Source: Ruminococcus flavefaciens MA2007
Lineage (GTDB): Bacteria > Bacillota > Clostridia > Oscillospirales > Ruminococcaceae
Reading direction: 5' to 3'
Assembly: GCF_000621845.1 (NCBI RefSeq)
Contig: NZ_JHXF01000016.1
Coordinates: 22,701-86,700 of the forward strand
DNA length: 64,000 nt
Shown here: positions 31,316 to 40,201 of the stretch, piece after piece
Position numbering within the stretch: the first letter of the stretch is position 1
Layout of the letters: the number at the start of each line of letters is the position of its first letter
The notes under the pieces: model-generated
Seen by the model: the letters and a program-made list of their open reading frames with translations, nothing else
Database searches by the model: none
What the model was told of the DNA's origin: nothing
Translations under genes and position numbers: made by a program

Positions 31316-32113
31316 TCAGATACCAAGCAGTTTTTCTGCGTTTTTGTAGAAGATTAGCTCTTTTTCCTCATTTGTGAGGGGCATACGCTCTATCATGGCT
31401 ATCTCGTTGGCAGGTTCGTCCCACGGACAGTCGCTGCCGAACAGCACGCGCTCAGCGCCCTGCTTCTTTAATATGCGCAGTAGCTGGTCATCGTCGATAT
31501 ACCGCGATATAACGCTTACGTCGAACCACAGGTTCTCAAATTTGCCTGCGGTGTATTTCTCAATATCGTCCCAGAGCTTCATTCCGCCGAGGTGTGCGGC
31601 GACTATTTTAAGCTTAGGGAAAGTCTTTGCCACAGCCGCGAAGCTCTTAGGAGTGGCTTTTATCTCGCCTTCCGAGTACGGATCCCAGCCGCCGTGGAAT
31701 ACGGCGATAAGTCCGAGCTCGGCTATTTTTTCGTAAATAGGGAACATTCTCTCCTCGTCGGGGCAGAAATCCTGATATTCCGAGTGGAATTTGACTCCGC
31801 AGAGCCCGAGGGAGCGTATCCTTTCCAGTTCCTCTAAGGCGTTCTCGGCGGCAGGGTGGACTGTTCCGCAGCAGTAAAGTCCGCCGCCCATTACAGAGGC
31901 TGCCCAGTTGTTGATAGTCTCCTGCTGTGAGGGCTTTGTGGCAACGGGGAGCAGAAGTGCGCGGTCAATGCCGTTTTTTTCAAGCTTGCGGCGAAGTCCG
32001 CTTACAGTGCCGTCTGTGGCAGGCTGTATGCCGCTGGTAAGGGAAAGCCCCTCAACAGCCCGATTTGCAAGGTCGTCGGTAAAAGCATGGGTATGGAAAT
32101 CAAAGTACCTCAT
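31316..32113 (-). CDS. Amidohydrolase family 2 (TIM-barrel metal hydrolase)
   Basis: The 265-aa protein starts F-D-F-H-T-H-A (metal-binding HxH), and contains G-V-K-F-H-S-E, A-V-F-H-G-G-W-D, V-A-A-H-L-G-G and F-G-S-D-C-P-W near the end, the ordered metal ligands of the Amidohydro_2/ACMSD superfamily. Substrate is unknown. It is the last gene of a tight three-gene operon behind an ArsR-type regulator (six-base gap). Confidence 0.88.
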   Translation of the reverse strand: MRYFDFHTHAFTDDLANRAVEGLSLTSGIQPATDGTVSGLRRKLEKNGIDRALLLPVATKPSQQETINNWAASVMGGGLYCCGTVHPAAENALEELERIRSLGLCGVKFHSEYQDFCPDEERMFPIYEKIAELGLIAVFHGGWDPYSEGEIKATPKSFAAVAKTFPKLKIVAAHLGGMKLWDDIEKYTAGKFENLWFDVSVISRYIDDDQLLRILKKQGAERVLFGSDCPWDEPANEIAMIERMPLTNEEKELIFYKNAEKLLGI

Positions 32114-32119
32114 TGTTCA

Positions 32120-32470
32120 TCACTCCATTACGTGCTCCATTGCGTGATAAAAAATGGTCTTTACGTGGTCGTCGCAGATAGAATAGAAAATGGTCTTGCC
32201 GTCCCGTCGTGAGCTCACAAGACGAGCCTGCTTCAGCACTCTCAGCTGGTGTGATATGGCGGACTGCGTCATGTTTAACAGACGCGCTATATCACAGACG
32301 CACATCTCGCTCTGGCAGAGCACGAAAATTATCCTTACCCTTGTGGCGTCGCCTAATACCTTGAGAAGCTCCGCAGCCTCAAAGAGCAGGGCTTCGTCGG
32401 GCATGACCTTTGCGACTTTTTCAACAATATCCTTATGCACTCCGTGAGTGCCGCAAATGTGTTCGTCCAT
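32120..32470 (-). CDS. ArsR/SmtB-family metal-sensing repressor
   Basis: The 116-aa protein has a winged helix with M-C-V-C-D-I-A-R-L-L-N-M-T-Q-S-A-I-S-H-Q-L-R-V-L-K. The C-V-C-D pair is the alpha-3 thiolate site of ArsR/CadC sensors, the C-terminal helix I-C-D-D-H-V-K-T-I-F-Y-H-A-M-E-H carries the D/H...H..H/E pattern of the alpha-5 zinc site, and the N-terminus M-D-E-H-I-C-G-T-H-G-V-H adds further ligands. It may sense zinc, cadmium or cobalt. A metal exporter, the usual target, is not adjacent. Confidence 0.9.
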   Translation of the reverse strand: MDEHICGTHGVHKDIVEKVAKVMPDEALLFEAAELLKVLGDATRVRIIFVLCQSEMCVCDIARLLNMTQSAISHQLRVLKQARLVSSRRDGKTIFYSICDDHVKTIFYHAMEHVME

Positions 32471-32480
32471 GGGAGTCTCC

Positions 32481-32912
32481 TTATCTCAGAATCATAAATA
32501 CTGCGGCAGCCGTGGCAATAGTCAGCAGAAAGCCGATAGTGCAGGTGGCGCAGGCGAATTTATCGTAAACGAATTTCTTGTTTTTTGCCAGAAATACCGT
32601 GGAGTCCTTATCGCTGCGGTATAGCTTGCTGCGAAACAAGCCCTCTTCGGGGAAAACGTTGGGGTATTCGGTGCCGTCGATAGTGTAGTAGGCTACCTTG
32701 AAGCTGCTTCGGGGGCTTTTGTCAATGCGCGAGAACACAGCTTTGTGCTTTTTTGTGAAGAACAGCCGCACAAAAAAGAAGCACAGCAGCGCCAGCGAGA
32801 CAACGTAGATAAGTCCGAGGAGCGCCGCTCCTGCCGCAAGGAGATATATAGTTTTTATGCCTAGGATAAGGCAAAGAACCACTATTATCACGATGACGAG
32901 AATAAACTCCAT
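32481..32912 (-). CDS. Unrecognised 143-aa membrane protein
   Basis: Two N-terminal membrane helices (residues about 3-55), a soluble middle (S-F-K-V-A-Y-Y-T-I-D-G-T-E-Y-P-N-V-F-P-E-E) and a C-terminal helix beginning C-A-T-C-T-I-G-F-L-L-T. No family recognised. It is the first gene of the operon with the ArsR repressor (ten-base gap); a link to metal handling is only positional. Confidence 0.7.
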   Translation of the reverse strand: MEFILVIVIIVVLCLILGIKTIYLLAAGAALLGLIYVVSLALLCFFFVRLFFTKKHKAVFSRIDKSPRSSFKVAYYTIDGTEYPNVFPEEGLFRSKLYRSDKDSTVFLAKNKKFVYDKFACATCTIGFLLTIATAAAVFMILR

Positions 32913-32988
32913 AAAACGTCCCCCTTTCCGCTGTTTATATAAACATTATACCATATTTCACAAAAAATAGCAATAAGGGGAGATATGC

Positions 32989-33945
32989 CTATTCAAAATA
33001 CTCATATATTATTTCTTTTATTTCGGTTCCGTGGTAGCTGAACATATTCAGCTGCGCCAAAAGCTCCTCTGCACGGGCAAGGCAGTCGGCGGAGCTCTTT
33101 CCGCGGAAGTACTTGTTCCCGCGCTTCGAGTCGGCAAGATAACGCACTGCAAGCTCGCCTGTGAGCCACAAAATGCCGTAATACAGGGAGCTTATCTCCT
33201 GTGGGCTCAGAATGACGTCAAGCCCTTGTGAAAAGCCCTTTGTCATACTGCGGACCGAGCTGATATCGAAGTCTTTGCTGCGGCATACCGAGCGTACAAG
33301 GTCGCCGTAGTCTATGGCGGCATAGCCGTACATGACGGTGTCAAGGTCGATGATAGTGGGAGCTTCGCCGATTATGATGTTATCGGGCTTTGCGTCGCCG
33401 TGAATGACGCGCTTTTTCAGCGAGTCCGTGAACACCTGACCGAGCTTGTCGCGGAGACTGTCCAGTCTCCGCATTATTTCGGGCTCTGCGCCGCCCAGTG
33501 CGGCAAGTTCCGAGAAGTACCTGCCAAAATCGTGAAAGCCTGCAATTGCAGGCGTTTCATTCAGCTCAGTTCCGTCCATGATACGAATGAATCTTCCGAA
33601 ATGCCGTCCCGCTGCCGCGGCATCAGCCGCGGCGTCTGCGGTCACCGCGATGTAGCTGTAGATACGCCATAATTCACCGTCGGTGACCGCATAGTTTTTA
33701 TCGCCTGCGGCGATAAAATGCGGGACGGCAATATCCGAAGCTTCTGCAAAAGCCGCTTCGATGCGGCTGATGTTGTCCATAACTGCTTCGGGAGCGCGAA
33801 AAACAGAGCTGTTCAGGGATTGAAGCACATATTTTTTGCCGCCGCAGACCGCAAGAAAGGTTCGGTTTATGTGTCCTGCGTTTAGCTCGGAGAGCTTTTC
33901 GGCTTCGGAAAGACCGAAAAGGCAGGGGATTTTGCAGATATCCAT
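32989..33945 (-). CDS. APH/ChoK-fold sugar or small-molecule kinase (NahK-like)
   Basis: The 318-aa protein has the kinase signatures of the aminoglycoside-phosphotransferase superfamily: G-H-I-N-R-T-F-L-A-V and K-Y-V-L-Q-S-L-N in the N-lobe, V-I-H-G-D-A-K-P-D-N-I-I with the catalytic Asp, and I-I-D-L-D-T for Mg2+. The 'GHIN.T ... YVLQ.LN ... F' start is typical of the N-acetylhexosamine 1-kinase branch rather than of antibiotic kinases. Antibiotic resistance is unlikely. It is a single gene. Confidence 0.83.
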   Translation of the reverse strand: MDICKIPCLFGLSEAEKLSELNAGHINRTFLAVCGGKKYVLQSLNSSVFRAPEAVMDNISRIEAAFAEASDIAVPHFIAAGDKNYAVTDGELWRIYSYIAVTADAAADAAAAGRHFGRFIRIMDGTELNETPAIAGFHDFGRYFSELAALGGAEPEIMRRLDSLRDKLGQVFTDSLKKRVIHGDAKPDNIIIGEAPTIIDLDTVMYGYAAIDYGDLVRSVCRSKDFDISSVRSMTKGFSQGLDVILSPQEISSLYYGILWLTGELAVRYLADSKRGNKYFRGKSSADCLARAEELLAQLNMFSYHGTEIKEIIYEYFE

Positions 33946-33989
33946 AGTATCACCGTTCTTTCGCTGCGTAATTAAGAATTATGCATTAA

Positions 33990-34014
33990 TAAAAAGGGCG
34001 TTTTATCCGCCCTT
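33990..34014 (-). terminator. Terminator of the 34019 gene
   Basis: Stem AAGGGCG-GATAAAA-CGCCCTT on the minus strand followed by TTTATT. Confidence 0.85.
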
Positions 34015-34018
34015 AAAG

Positions 34019-34498
34019 TCAAAGATATTTGTTTGGGACATTATATCCGAGGTCAGCGAGCTGCTGTGCATAGGCTCTGTCCATAAGCCTCTGCTCGGAT
34101 TCTGCCTTTTTTCTGTCAAGGCTTTTCTGCTTTGCGCCTGATTTTACGCGGATAGCGTCAAATATACCGTAGCCTATCACCAGCAGGCTCATAACTGCCA
34201 CGAATGCCAGCTTTTTGTAGTAATAGCCTTTGAAATGATAGGTAAGGAATGTGATACCGCCCGAAACAGCAAGGATAAACAAGCCCATTAGCGCTATTTT
34301 TATGCCTGTTGAAGCTTTAAGGTCGCCTGCCCACGGTTCTTCTATGGCAAGCTCTCTGTAGCGGCTGTCAAGATAGGGCTGACCGCAGCACTTGCAGGTG
34401 CGTATGGGAGAACCGTAATCTGTTGACGAAGCATTATAATTGCTTATTGGTTTTCCGCAGCTGGGACATTTTCCGCCGTTTGAATTGATATCCGTCAT
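34019..34498 (-). CDS. Zinc-ribbon membrane protein, unknown
   Basis: The 159-aa protein has two Cys pairs (C-P-S-C-G near residue 11 and C-K-C-C-G near 35), two membrane helices (about 65-85 and 96-115) and a basic, helical C-terminal tail. The zinc ribbon followed by helices is common in uncharacterised clostridial proteins. No function assigned. Confidence 0.75.
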   Translation of the reverse strand: MTDINSNGGKCPSCGKPISNYNASSTDYGSPIRTCKCCGQPYLDSRYRELAIEEPWAGDLKASTGIKIALMGLFILAVSGGITFLTYHFKGYYYKKLAFVAVMSLLVIGYGIFDAIRVKSGAKQKSLDRKKAESEQRLMDRAYAQQLADLGYNVPNKYL

Positions 34499-34551
34499 AA
34501 AATCTCACCTCGGTTTTATATTTTTCCGCATTATCTGCGGCGTTATACAGT

Positions 34552-35910
34552 TTAGTTTTTAAGGCTCTGCATAGGTGCGGGGATACGTCCGCCGCGGTTG
34601 ATGAACTTGGCAGGGGACTTTTCTCTGATAGGCATAACAGGACCGCTGCCCAGAAGTCCGCCGAATTCGAGGGTGTCGCCCTCCTTCTTGCCGATAGCAG
34701 GGATAAGACGTACAGCTGTGGTCTTGGAGTTGACCATACCGATAGCAGCTTCGTCTGCGATGATAGCGGATATGGTCTCGGGAGCTATCTCGCCGGGAAC
34801 TACTATCATATCAAGACCAACTGAGCATACAGCTGTCATGGCTTCAAGCTTTTCAAGGCTGAGAACGCCTGCAACTGCGGCGTCTATCATGCCTGCGTCT
34901 TCGGATACGGGGATAAATGCGCCCGAAAGTCCGCCGACTGTTGACGAAGCCATTACGCCGCCCTTCTTGACAGCGTCATTGAGCATTGCCAGACAAGCAG
35001 TTGTACCATGAGTTCCGCACATCTCAAGTCCCATTTCCTCAAGGATATGGGCAACGCTGTCGCCAATGGCAGGAGTAGGAGCAAGTGAAAGGTCAACGAT
35101 ACCGAAAGGCACGCCGAGGAGCTCCGAAGCTCTTGCGCCGACGAGCTGTCCCATACGGGTTATCTTGAATGCGGTCTTCTTGATTATGTCTGCAATTTCA
35201 TTTATTGAAGCGTCAGGGTATTTTGTAAGAGCTGCGCGTACAACTCCCGGACCTGAAACGCCTACGTGTATCTCGCAGTCTGGCTCTCCTACGCCGTGGA
35301 AAGCGCCTGCCATAAACGGGTTATCCTCAACGGCGTTGCAGAATACCACCAGCTTTGCAGGTCCGATACAGTCGCGGTCTGCTGTCTTTATGGCAGCCTC
35401 CTTGACTATCTGTCCCATGAGCTTTACAGCGTCCATGTTGATACCTGACTTTGTAGAGCCGATATTTACTGATGAGCAGATGTTCTGAGTAGCGTCCAGA
35501 GCCTCGGGGATTGACTTGATGAGAGCCATATCTCCTGCGCTGAAGCCCTTATGTACCAGTGCGGAATATCCGCCGATGAAGTTTACTCCGCAGGTGTCGG
35601 CTGCTCTCTGGAGCGCCTTTGCGAATTTAACAGGGTTGCCGTCGGGGCAGGCAGCCGCAAGCATAGCTATTGGAGTTACCGATATACGCTTGTTTACTAT
35701 CGGTATGCCGTACTCCTTTTCTATCTGCTGACCTATGGGGACGAGGTTTCCTGCCTTTGTGACTATCTTGTTGTAGACCTTTTCGCAGGCTTTGTCTATA
35801 TCCGTGTCGATACAGTCAAGAAGCGAGATACCCATAGTTATGGTACGGATATCAAGGCACTCGTCCTGTATCATGCGGATAGTTTCAAGTATATTATATA
35901 CGTTAAGCAT
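34552..35910 (-). CDS. PFL-family protein (UPF0210/DUF711)
   Basis: The 452-aa protein has the typical start [24 protein letters not shown] and the glycine-rich core [29 protein letters not shown], as expected for UPF0210. The family is related by sequence to pyruvate-formate-lyase-like folds; its reaction is unknown. It nearly always follows a small ACT-domain gene, as here (18-base gap). Confidence 0.93.
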   Translation of the reverse strand: MLNVYNILETIRMIQDECLDIRTITMGISLLDCIDTDIDKACEKVYNKIVTKAGNLVPIGQQIEKEYGIPIVNKRISVTPIAMLAAACPDGNPVKFAKALQRAADTCGVNFIGGYSALVHKGFSAGDMALIKSIPEALDATQNICSSVNIGSTKSGINMDAVKLMGQIVKEAAIKTADRDCIGPAKLVVFCNAVEDNPFMAGAFHGVGEPDCEIHVGVSGPGVVRAALTKYPDASINEIADIIKKTAFKITRMGQLVGARASELLGVPFGIVDLSLAPTPAIGDSVAHILEEMGLEMCGTHGTTACLAMLNDAVKKGGVMASSTVGGLSGAFIPVSEDAGMIDAAVAGVLSLEKLEAMTAVCSVGLDMIVVPGEIAPETISAIIADEAAIGMVNSKTTAVRLIPAIGKKEGDTLEFGGLLGSGPVMPIREKSPAKFINRGGRIPAPMQSLKN

Positions 35911-35928
35911 TGAACGGACTTCCTTTCA

Positions 35929-36198
35929 TCAGACGCTGTGCATTGAGTTGAAGATATCCTCGTGCATTGTGTGGATAGAGAGTCCGAGCTCAGTGCCGAG
36001 GGCTGTCATTCTGTCAACGAGCTCCGAGAAATCTCCCTTTATTGCTGAAATATCCACCAGCATTATCATAGCGAACATATCCTGAAGAACGCTCTGTGTT
36101 ACCTCTATAACGTTTACGTTGTATTCAGCGCAGATACCGCTTACCTTGTGGAGAATTCCCACAGTATCCTTACCAATTACAGTTACAACTGCTCTCAT
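35929..36198 (-). CDS. ACT-domain protein (UPF0237)
   Basis: Start ATG 36198 is preferred over TTG 36204 because GGAGG is then about nine bases upstream. The 89-aa product has the ACT fold (R-A-V-V-T-V-I-G-K-D-T-V-G-I-L-H-K-V-S) typical of UPF0237, presumably binding an amino acid or a similar ligand. The pair with UPF0210 is conserved across bacteria and suggests that it controls that enzyme. Confidence 0.92.
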   Translation of the reverse strand: MRAVVTVIGKDTVGILHKVSGICAEYNVNVIEVTQSVLQDMFAMIMLVDISAIKGDFSELVDRMTALGTELGLSIHTMHEDIFNSMHSV

Positions 36199-36279
36199 AG
36201 TCAAAACCTCCGTTTTATTGTTATTCGGTCATTGCCGAATGATTGATATAATTATATCATAGATATACGGAAAAAGCAA

Positions 36280-36470
36280 GTGTCAATTAGTGAATAGTGG
36301 GGAGTTGTTAGTGATTAGTGAATAGTGATTAGTGTAGGGGCGGCGTTTCGCCGCCCGTGCCTGACGATGCGGTTTTATTCAAGGCTTTGTAGGGGCTGGT
36401 GTCCCCGACAGCCCGTTTGTTTACGCTGCAATTGCGGGACGCCGAGGACGTCGTCCCCTACAAATTTTAA
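36280..36470. repeat. Intergenic repeats
   Basis: Short direct repeats AGTGATTAGTGAATAGT at 36300-36340, a perfect hairpin GGGCGGCG-TTT-CGCCGCCC, and a larger imperfect palindrome bounded by GTAGGGG and CCCCTAC. The same repeat type occurs at 26835-27050. No gene seen; a promoter follows at 36573. Confidence 0.55.
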
Positions 36471-36572
36471 AAAAGTATGGAAATTTTTTTCATTATATGC
36501 TATAAGCGCAGAGCCTGCGCACCCGTTTTCACGGCATAAAAATGATAATACGGGAATTTTTCTCCGCGAATC

Positions 36573-36601
36573 TTGATATTCAGAGGATTGTATGCTATAA
36601 T
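36573..36601 (+). promoter_or_regulatory. Promoter of the PHP-to-ispE gene run
   Basis: TTGATA (36573-36578), 17 bases, TATAAT (36596-36601). No terminator is obvious until after ispE. Confidence 0.8.
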
Positions 36602-36630
36602 ATAAGAATATAACAAAAGGGGCTGAGACT

Positions 36631-37485
36631 ATGAGACTTATGGACTGTCACACTCACACGCAGTTTTCCATGGATTCAGAGGCGGATATCGACCTCTGCG
36701 TCAAGCGAGCCGCGGAGCTTGGACTTGCGGCATACGCCATTACCGACCACTGCGAATGCAACGGCTGGTACGAAAAGGAGCACTATCCCGAGGAGACATG
36801 GGAGCTTCTTGATTACTACAATTACAGGGCTAATTTTGAGAGCTCCGTATCGGCGGTAACTGCGCTGAAAGAGAAGTGGGCAGGAAAGCTGAACCTTATC
36901 TGCGGCGTGGAGCTGGGACAGATACTCCACGATACCGACGCGGCTAAGACAGCGAACGCCGACAGCAGAGTGGATTTCATCATAGGCTCGGTACATCAGG
37001 TCATGGGCGAGAAGGATTTCTACTTCATCGAATACGATAAAATGACCATGGACGAGATATACGGACTGCTGGAGCGCTATTTCAAGGAGGTATACACCCT
37101 CAGCAAGACAGAGCTCTTTGACGTTGTTGGACATATCACCTACTGCCTGCGCTACATGAAGCAGAGACACGGCATAAACGCTGATATAAGCCGATATGAC
37201 GACATTATCGCGGAGACCTTCCGCAATCTCGCTCAGAACGGCAAGGGCATAGAGATAAATACCTCGGGACTGAGACAGGGCTTCGGGGACTGCTTCCCGA
37301 ATCTTAAATATACAAAGCTTTTCCGCGATATGGGCGGCGAGATAATAAGCTTCGGCTCGGATTCCCACACAGTTGAGGACATCGGAGCAAACATAGCCGA
37401 CGGCATGAGGATAGCACGAGCCGCAGGCTTCACACGCGGAGCTTATTTTAAGAAAAGAAAGCCTTATTTCATAGATATTGAGTGA
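36631..37485 (+). CDS. PHP-domain phosphatase (HisJ-type histidinol phosphatase-like)
   Basis: The 284-aa protein starts M-D-C-H-T-H-T-Q-F-S-M-D-S with the PHP metal motif HxH, then T-D-H-C-E, G-V-E-L-G, F-I-I-G-S-V-H, D-V-V-G-H-I-T-Y and S-F-G-S-D-S-H-T, all metal ligands in the HisJ order. HisJ removes phosphate from histidinol phosphate. Other his genes are not here, so the substrate could differ. Confidence 0.85.
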   Translation: MRLMDCHTHTQFSMDSEADIDLCVKRAAELGLAAYAITDHCECNGWYEKEHYPEETWELLDYYNYRANFESSVSAVTALKEKWAGKLNLICGVELGQILHDTDAAKTANADSRVDFIIGSVHQVMGEKDFYFIEYDKMTMDEIYGLLERYFKEVYTLSKTELFDVVGHITYCLRYMKQRHGINADISRYDDIIAETFRNLAQNGKGIEINTSGLRQGFGDCFPNLKYTKLFRDMGGEIISFGSDSHTVEDIGANIADGMRIARAAGFTRGAYFKKRKPYFIDIE

Positions 37486-37499
37486 CAGGAGGGGATAAT

Positions 37500-38498
37500 A
37501 TGCTGAAAAAGAGAGCTTTTGCCTTTATGGCGGCGCTTTTGATGACAGCGTCGGCGGCAGGCTGCGGAAAAAAAGAGCCTGCGGCTGAACAGAAAGCCGA
37601 GGTCACAACGGCAGCCAAGACTACCGAGCCCGCAACTACGGCGGCAGGGGAGAAAAAGTCCGATAAGGACGGCAAGGGCATAGACCTTACTATGGGTATG
37701 CTCAGCTATGTCAAAAAAAGCAGGAAGTCCTCGGCAAACGCCGCTGCTTCCACGCTTTACAAGGCGATAAACACTGTTCTCGTTGATAAGGGGCAGAAAT
37801 TCGCCGATAATGTAATATATTCCCATACCGACGGCACCGACGAGCTTAACAAATATATGCATGATACCTATTATTCTCCCGAGGATGATATAGAGTATAT
37901 CATGTCTGCGGACGATGACGGCTATCCGCTGTGGGTATTGTGCAGCAAAAACACCAAAAAGGACGATTATGTTGGTGTTTTCGGCAGTAACAGCCGAGCC
38001 GACGAGCTCAGGGAGATGAACTGGGCAGATGTCCTTAAAATATACGGCTATGAACAGGGTAAATACTCCGATATCAGGCTGGAAAAGGACGAATCTGCCT
38101 ATAACACACAGCCTGCCCAAAAGAGCATAAGCTTCGGCGACGGCAGGACCATAAACTATCAGGAGCTTGACGACCTTGACCTTATGGCGCTGTCTATCGG
38201 CATGGAGTATGACTTCGGCACATCTCAGAAGCCTTTTTATCTGTACGGCGTTTTCGGCAAGGACGAGCCCTTTACCGCTGACGTGCCCTGGGAAATGCCC
38301 GAGCACGGCGATGTTGAGTTCATCATTGAAATGGAAGGAGTCCAGATAGGAAGGGTAATGTGCTGGGAGACAGGCACCGACAAGTCCCTTGTGGGCAGCT
38401 ATAACCTCCACGGCGGGCGCTATTACCTGTCAGACAGCAGCTGGGACGAGATACTTGAATATTTCGGCTATACTCAGGGCGAATACGTTGAATACTAA
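37500..38498 (+). CDS. Lipoprotein, unknown
   Basis: ATG 37500 lies seven bases after AGGAGGGG; the GTG at 37482 would overlap the upstream stop and ribosome site. The 332-aa product has a lipobox (A-S-A-A-G-C, Cys22), an Ala/Thr/Glu linker and an acidic alpha/beta domain rich in tyrosine. It contains a repeated motif, W-A-D-V-L-K-I-Y-G-Y-E-Q-G-K-Y and W-D-E-I-L-E-Y-F-G-Y-T-Q-G-E-Y, so the domain is probably duplicated. No known family. Confidence 0.78.
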   Translation: MLKKRAFAFMAALLMTASAAGCGKKEPAAEQKAEVTTAAKTTEPATTAAGEKKSDKDGKGIDLTMGMLSYVKKSRKSSANAAASTLYKAINTVLVDKGQKFADNVIYSHTDGTDELNKYMHDTYYSPEDDIEYIMSADDDGYPLWVLCSKNTKKDDYVGVFGSNSRADELREMNWADVLKIYGYEQGKYSDIRLEKDESAYNTQPAQKSISFGDGRTINYQELDDLDLMALSIGMEYDFGTSQKPFYLYGVFGKDEPFTADVPWEMPEHGDVEFIIEMEGVQIGRVMCWETGTDKSLVGSYNLHGGRYYLSDSSWDEILEYFGYTQGEYVEY

Positions 38499-38522
38499 TA
38501 TATAATGAAAGGAACTGATACT

Positions 38523-38999
38523 ATGAAAGACATAATCAAAATATTACAGCAGAATGCACGTATCTCAAATGCGGCACTGGGCGAAATGCTTGGCATTTCA
38601 GCGGAAGAAGCCGCCGCAAAGATAGAAAAGCTGGAAAAGGACGGCGTTATCAAGGGCTACAGCGTTATCGTTGACGATGACCTTTACGACAAGTCCACAG
38701 TTTACGCTACTATCGAGCTGAAGGTAACTCCACAGCGCGACTGCGGCTTTGACGATATCGCAAAGACTATCATGATGTACGATGAAGTAGAGAGCGTAAG
38801 CCTTATGTCCTCGGGCGCCTATGACCTTGCAGTTGAGGTCAAGGGCAACGACCTCAAGGACGTTGCGTTCTTTGTATCCGAGAGACTTGCTACAATTGAC
38901 GGTATTCTTTCTACATCGACTCACTTTATTCTCAAGAAATACAAGGAAAAAGGCATTTTCATCGACGGTGAAGAGCCTGATGAAAGGGGACTCGGCTGA
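38523..38999 (+). CDS. Lrp/AsnC-family regulator
   Basis: Start ATG 38523 with AAAGGA eight bases upstream; 158 aa. The N-terminal helix-turn-helix (I-L-Q-Q-N-A-R-I-S-N-A-A-L-G-E-M-L-G-I-S) and the RAM/AsnC ligand domain (V-Y-A-T-I-E-L-K-V, G-A-Y-D-L-A-V-E-V-K-G) are typical. It directly precedes the aminotransferase (two-base gap), a pairing common in Clostridia, so amino-acid-dependent control of that gene is likely. Confidence 0.92.
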   Translation: MKDIIKILQQNARISNAALGEMLGISAEEAAAKIEKLEKDGVIKGYSVIVDDDLYDKSTVYATIELKVTPQRDCGFDDIAKTIMMYDEVESVSLMSSGAYDLAVEVKGNDLKDVAFFVSERLATIDGILSTSTHFILKKYKEKGIFIDGEEPDERGLG

Positions 39000-39001
39000 T
39001 C

Positions 39002-40201
39002 GTGATAGATTATGATAAAGTCCTTTCGGACAAGATCAAAAGCATAAAACCGTCGGGAATACGTAAATTCTTCGATATCGCAGGCACCATGGACGATGTT
39101 ATCTCCCTTGGTGTCGGCGAGCCCGACTTCAATACTCCGTGGGCTATAAGAAAGGCTGCTATTCAGGTACTGGAGCGCAAGCACATCATCTACGGACCAA
39201 ACAAGGGACTTGCTCCCCTGAGAGAAGCTATCTCACAGACTATCGAGAAAAAGCACGGCGTGAAGTATTCTCCCGACAAGGAGATAATCGTTACAGTAGG
39301 CGGCTCTGAGGCTATAGACCTTGCCCTCAGAGGAATTCTTGACAACGGCGACGAAGTCCTCGTTGTCGAGCCATGCTTCGTCTGTTATGCGCCCCTTGTG
39401 GAGCTGGCAGGGGGCGTGCCCATACCTGTGCAGACCAAGATAGAGAACAACTTCAAGCTAACTCTGGACGATTTCAAGGACAAGGTCACAGAGCGCACAA
39501 AGCTCCTGATACTGCCTTTCCCGAACAATCCTACGGGAGCTGTCATGACTAAGGAGGATCTGGAGCCTATCGCTGATTTCCTCCGCGATACCAATATAAT
39601 GGTGCTTTCCGACGAGATATACTCGGAGCTCACCTACGGCAGAAAGCATTTCTCCATTATCGAGCTGGAGGGCATGAGAGAGCGTACTATCTACGTCAAC
39701 GGCTTCTCAAAGGCTTATGCCATGACAGGCTGGAGACTGGGCTATGTTACTGCTCCCGAGCCTATAATCAGCCAGATATCCAAGATACACCAGTACGGTA
39801 TCATGTGCAGTCCCTTTATCAGCCAGAATGCCGCTGTTGAGGCTCTTACCTCCTGCGACGCAGAGGTTGCCAAAATGGTGGACGAGTACAATATCCGCCG
39901 CCGCTATCTGGTAGGCGAGTTCAACCGACTGGGACTGACCTGCTTCAATCCCGAGGGCGCGTTCTATGTGTTCCCATGTATCAAGAGCACGGGACTTACC
40001 AGCGAGGAATTCTGCGAGAGACTGCTCTTTGAGGGCAAGGTAGCGGCTGTTCCGGGAAGTGCTTTCGGAGACAGCGGCGAGGGCTATATGCGTATATCCT
40101 ACGCTTATTCCCTTAAACACCTTATGGAGGCTATCTCCCGTATCGAGAAGTTCCTGAAAAAACTGGAGGCTGAAAAGAATGAGGGTAAAAACTGCGGCTA
40201 A
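39002..40201 (+). CDS. PLP-dependent class I/II aminotransferase
   Basis: Starts at GTG 39002; 399 aa. It shows the fold-type I signatures: G-V-G-E-P-D-F-N-T-P, Y-G-P-N-K-G-L, P-F-P-N-N-P-T-G-A-V, D-E-I-Y-S-E-L, and the PLP lysine in N-G-F-S-K-A-Y-A-M-T-G-W-R-L-G-Y with the substrate Arg near the end (M-R-I-S-Y-A). It is closest to aspartate or aromatic aminotransferases of the AspC/PatA branch; the exact substrate cannot be told. The 3' end overlaps ispE by 23 bases. Confidence 0.92.
   Translation: MIDYDKVLSDKIKSIKPSGIRKFFDIAGTMDDVISLGVGEPDFNTPWAIRKAAIQVLERKHIIYGPNKGLAPLREAISQTIEKKHGVKYSPDKEIIVTVGGSEAIDLALRGILDNGDEVLVVEPCFVCYAPLVELAGGVPIPVQTKIENNFKLTLDDFKDKVTERTKLLILPFPNNPTGAVMTKEDLEPIADFLRDTNIMVLSDEIYSELTYGRKHFSIIELEGMRERTIYVNGFSKAYAMTGWRLGYVTAPEPIISQISKIHQYGIMCSPFISQNAAVEALTSCDAEVAKMVDEYNIRRRYLVGEFNRLGLTCFNPEGAFYVFPCIKSTGLTSEEFCERLLFEGKVAAVPGSAFGDSGEGYMRISYAYSLKHLMEAISRIEKFLKKLEAEKNEGKNCG

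Noticed and set aside
32989..33945. Aminoglycoside resistance gene
   Set aside because: The fold is that of the aminoglycoside phosphotransferases, but the N-terminal GHIN...YVLQ.LN pattern is that of sugar/small-molecule kinases, and no mobile context is present.
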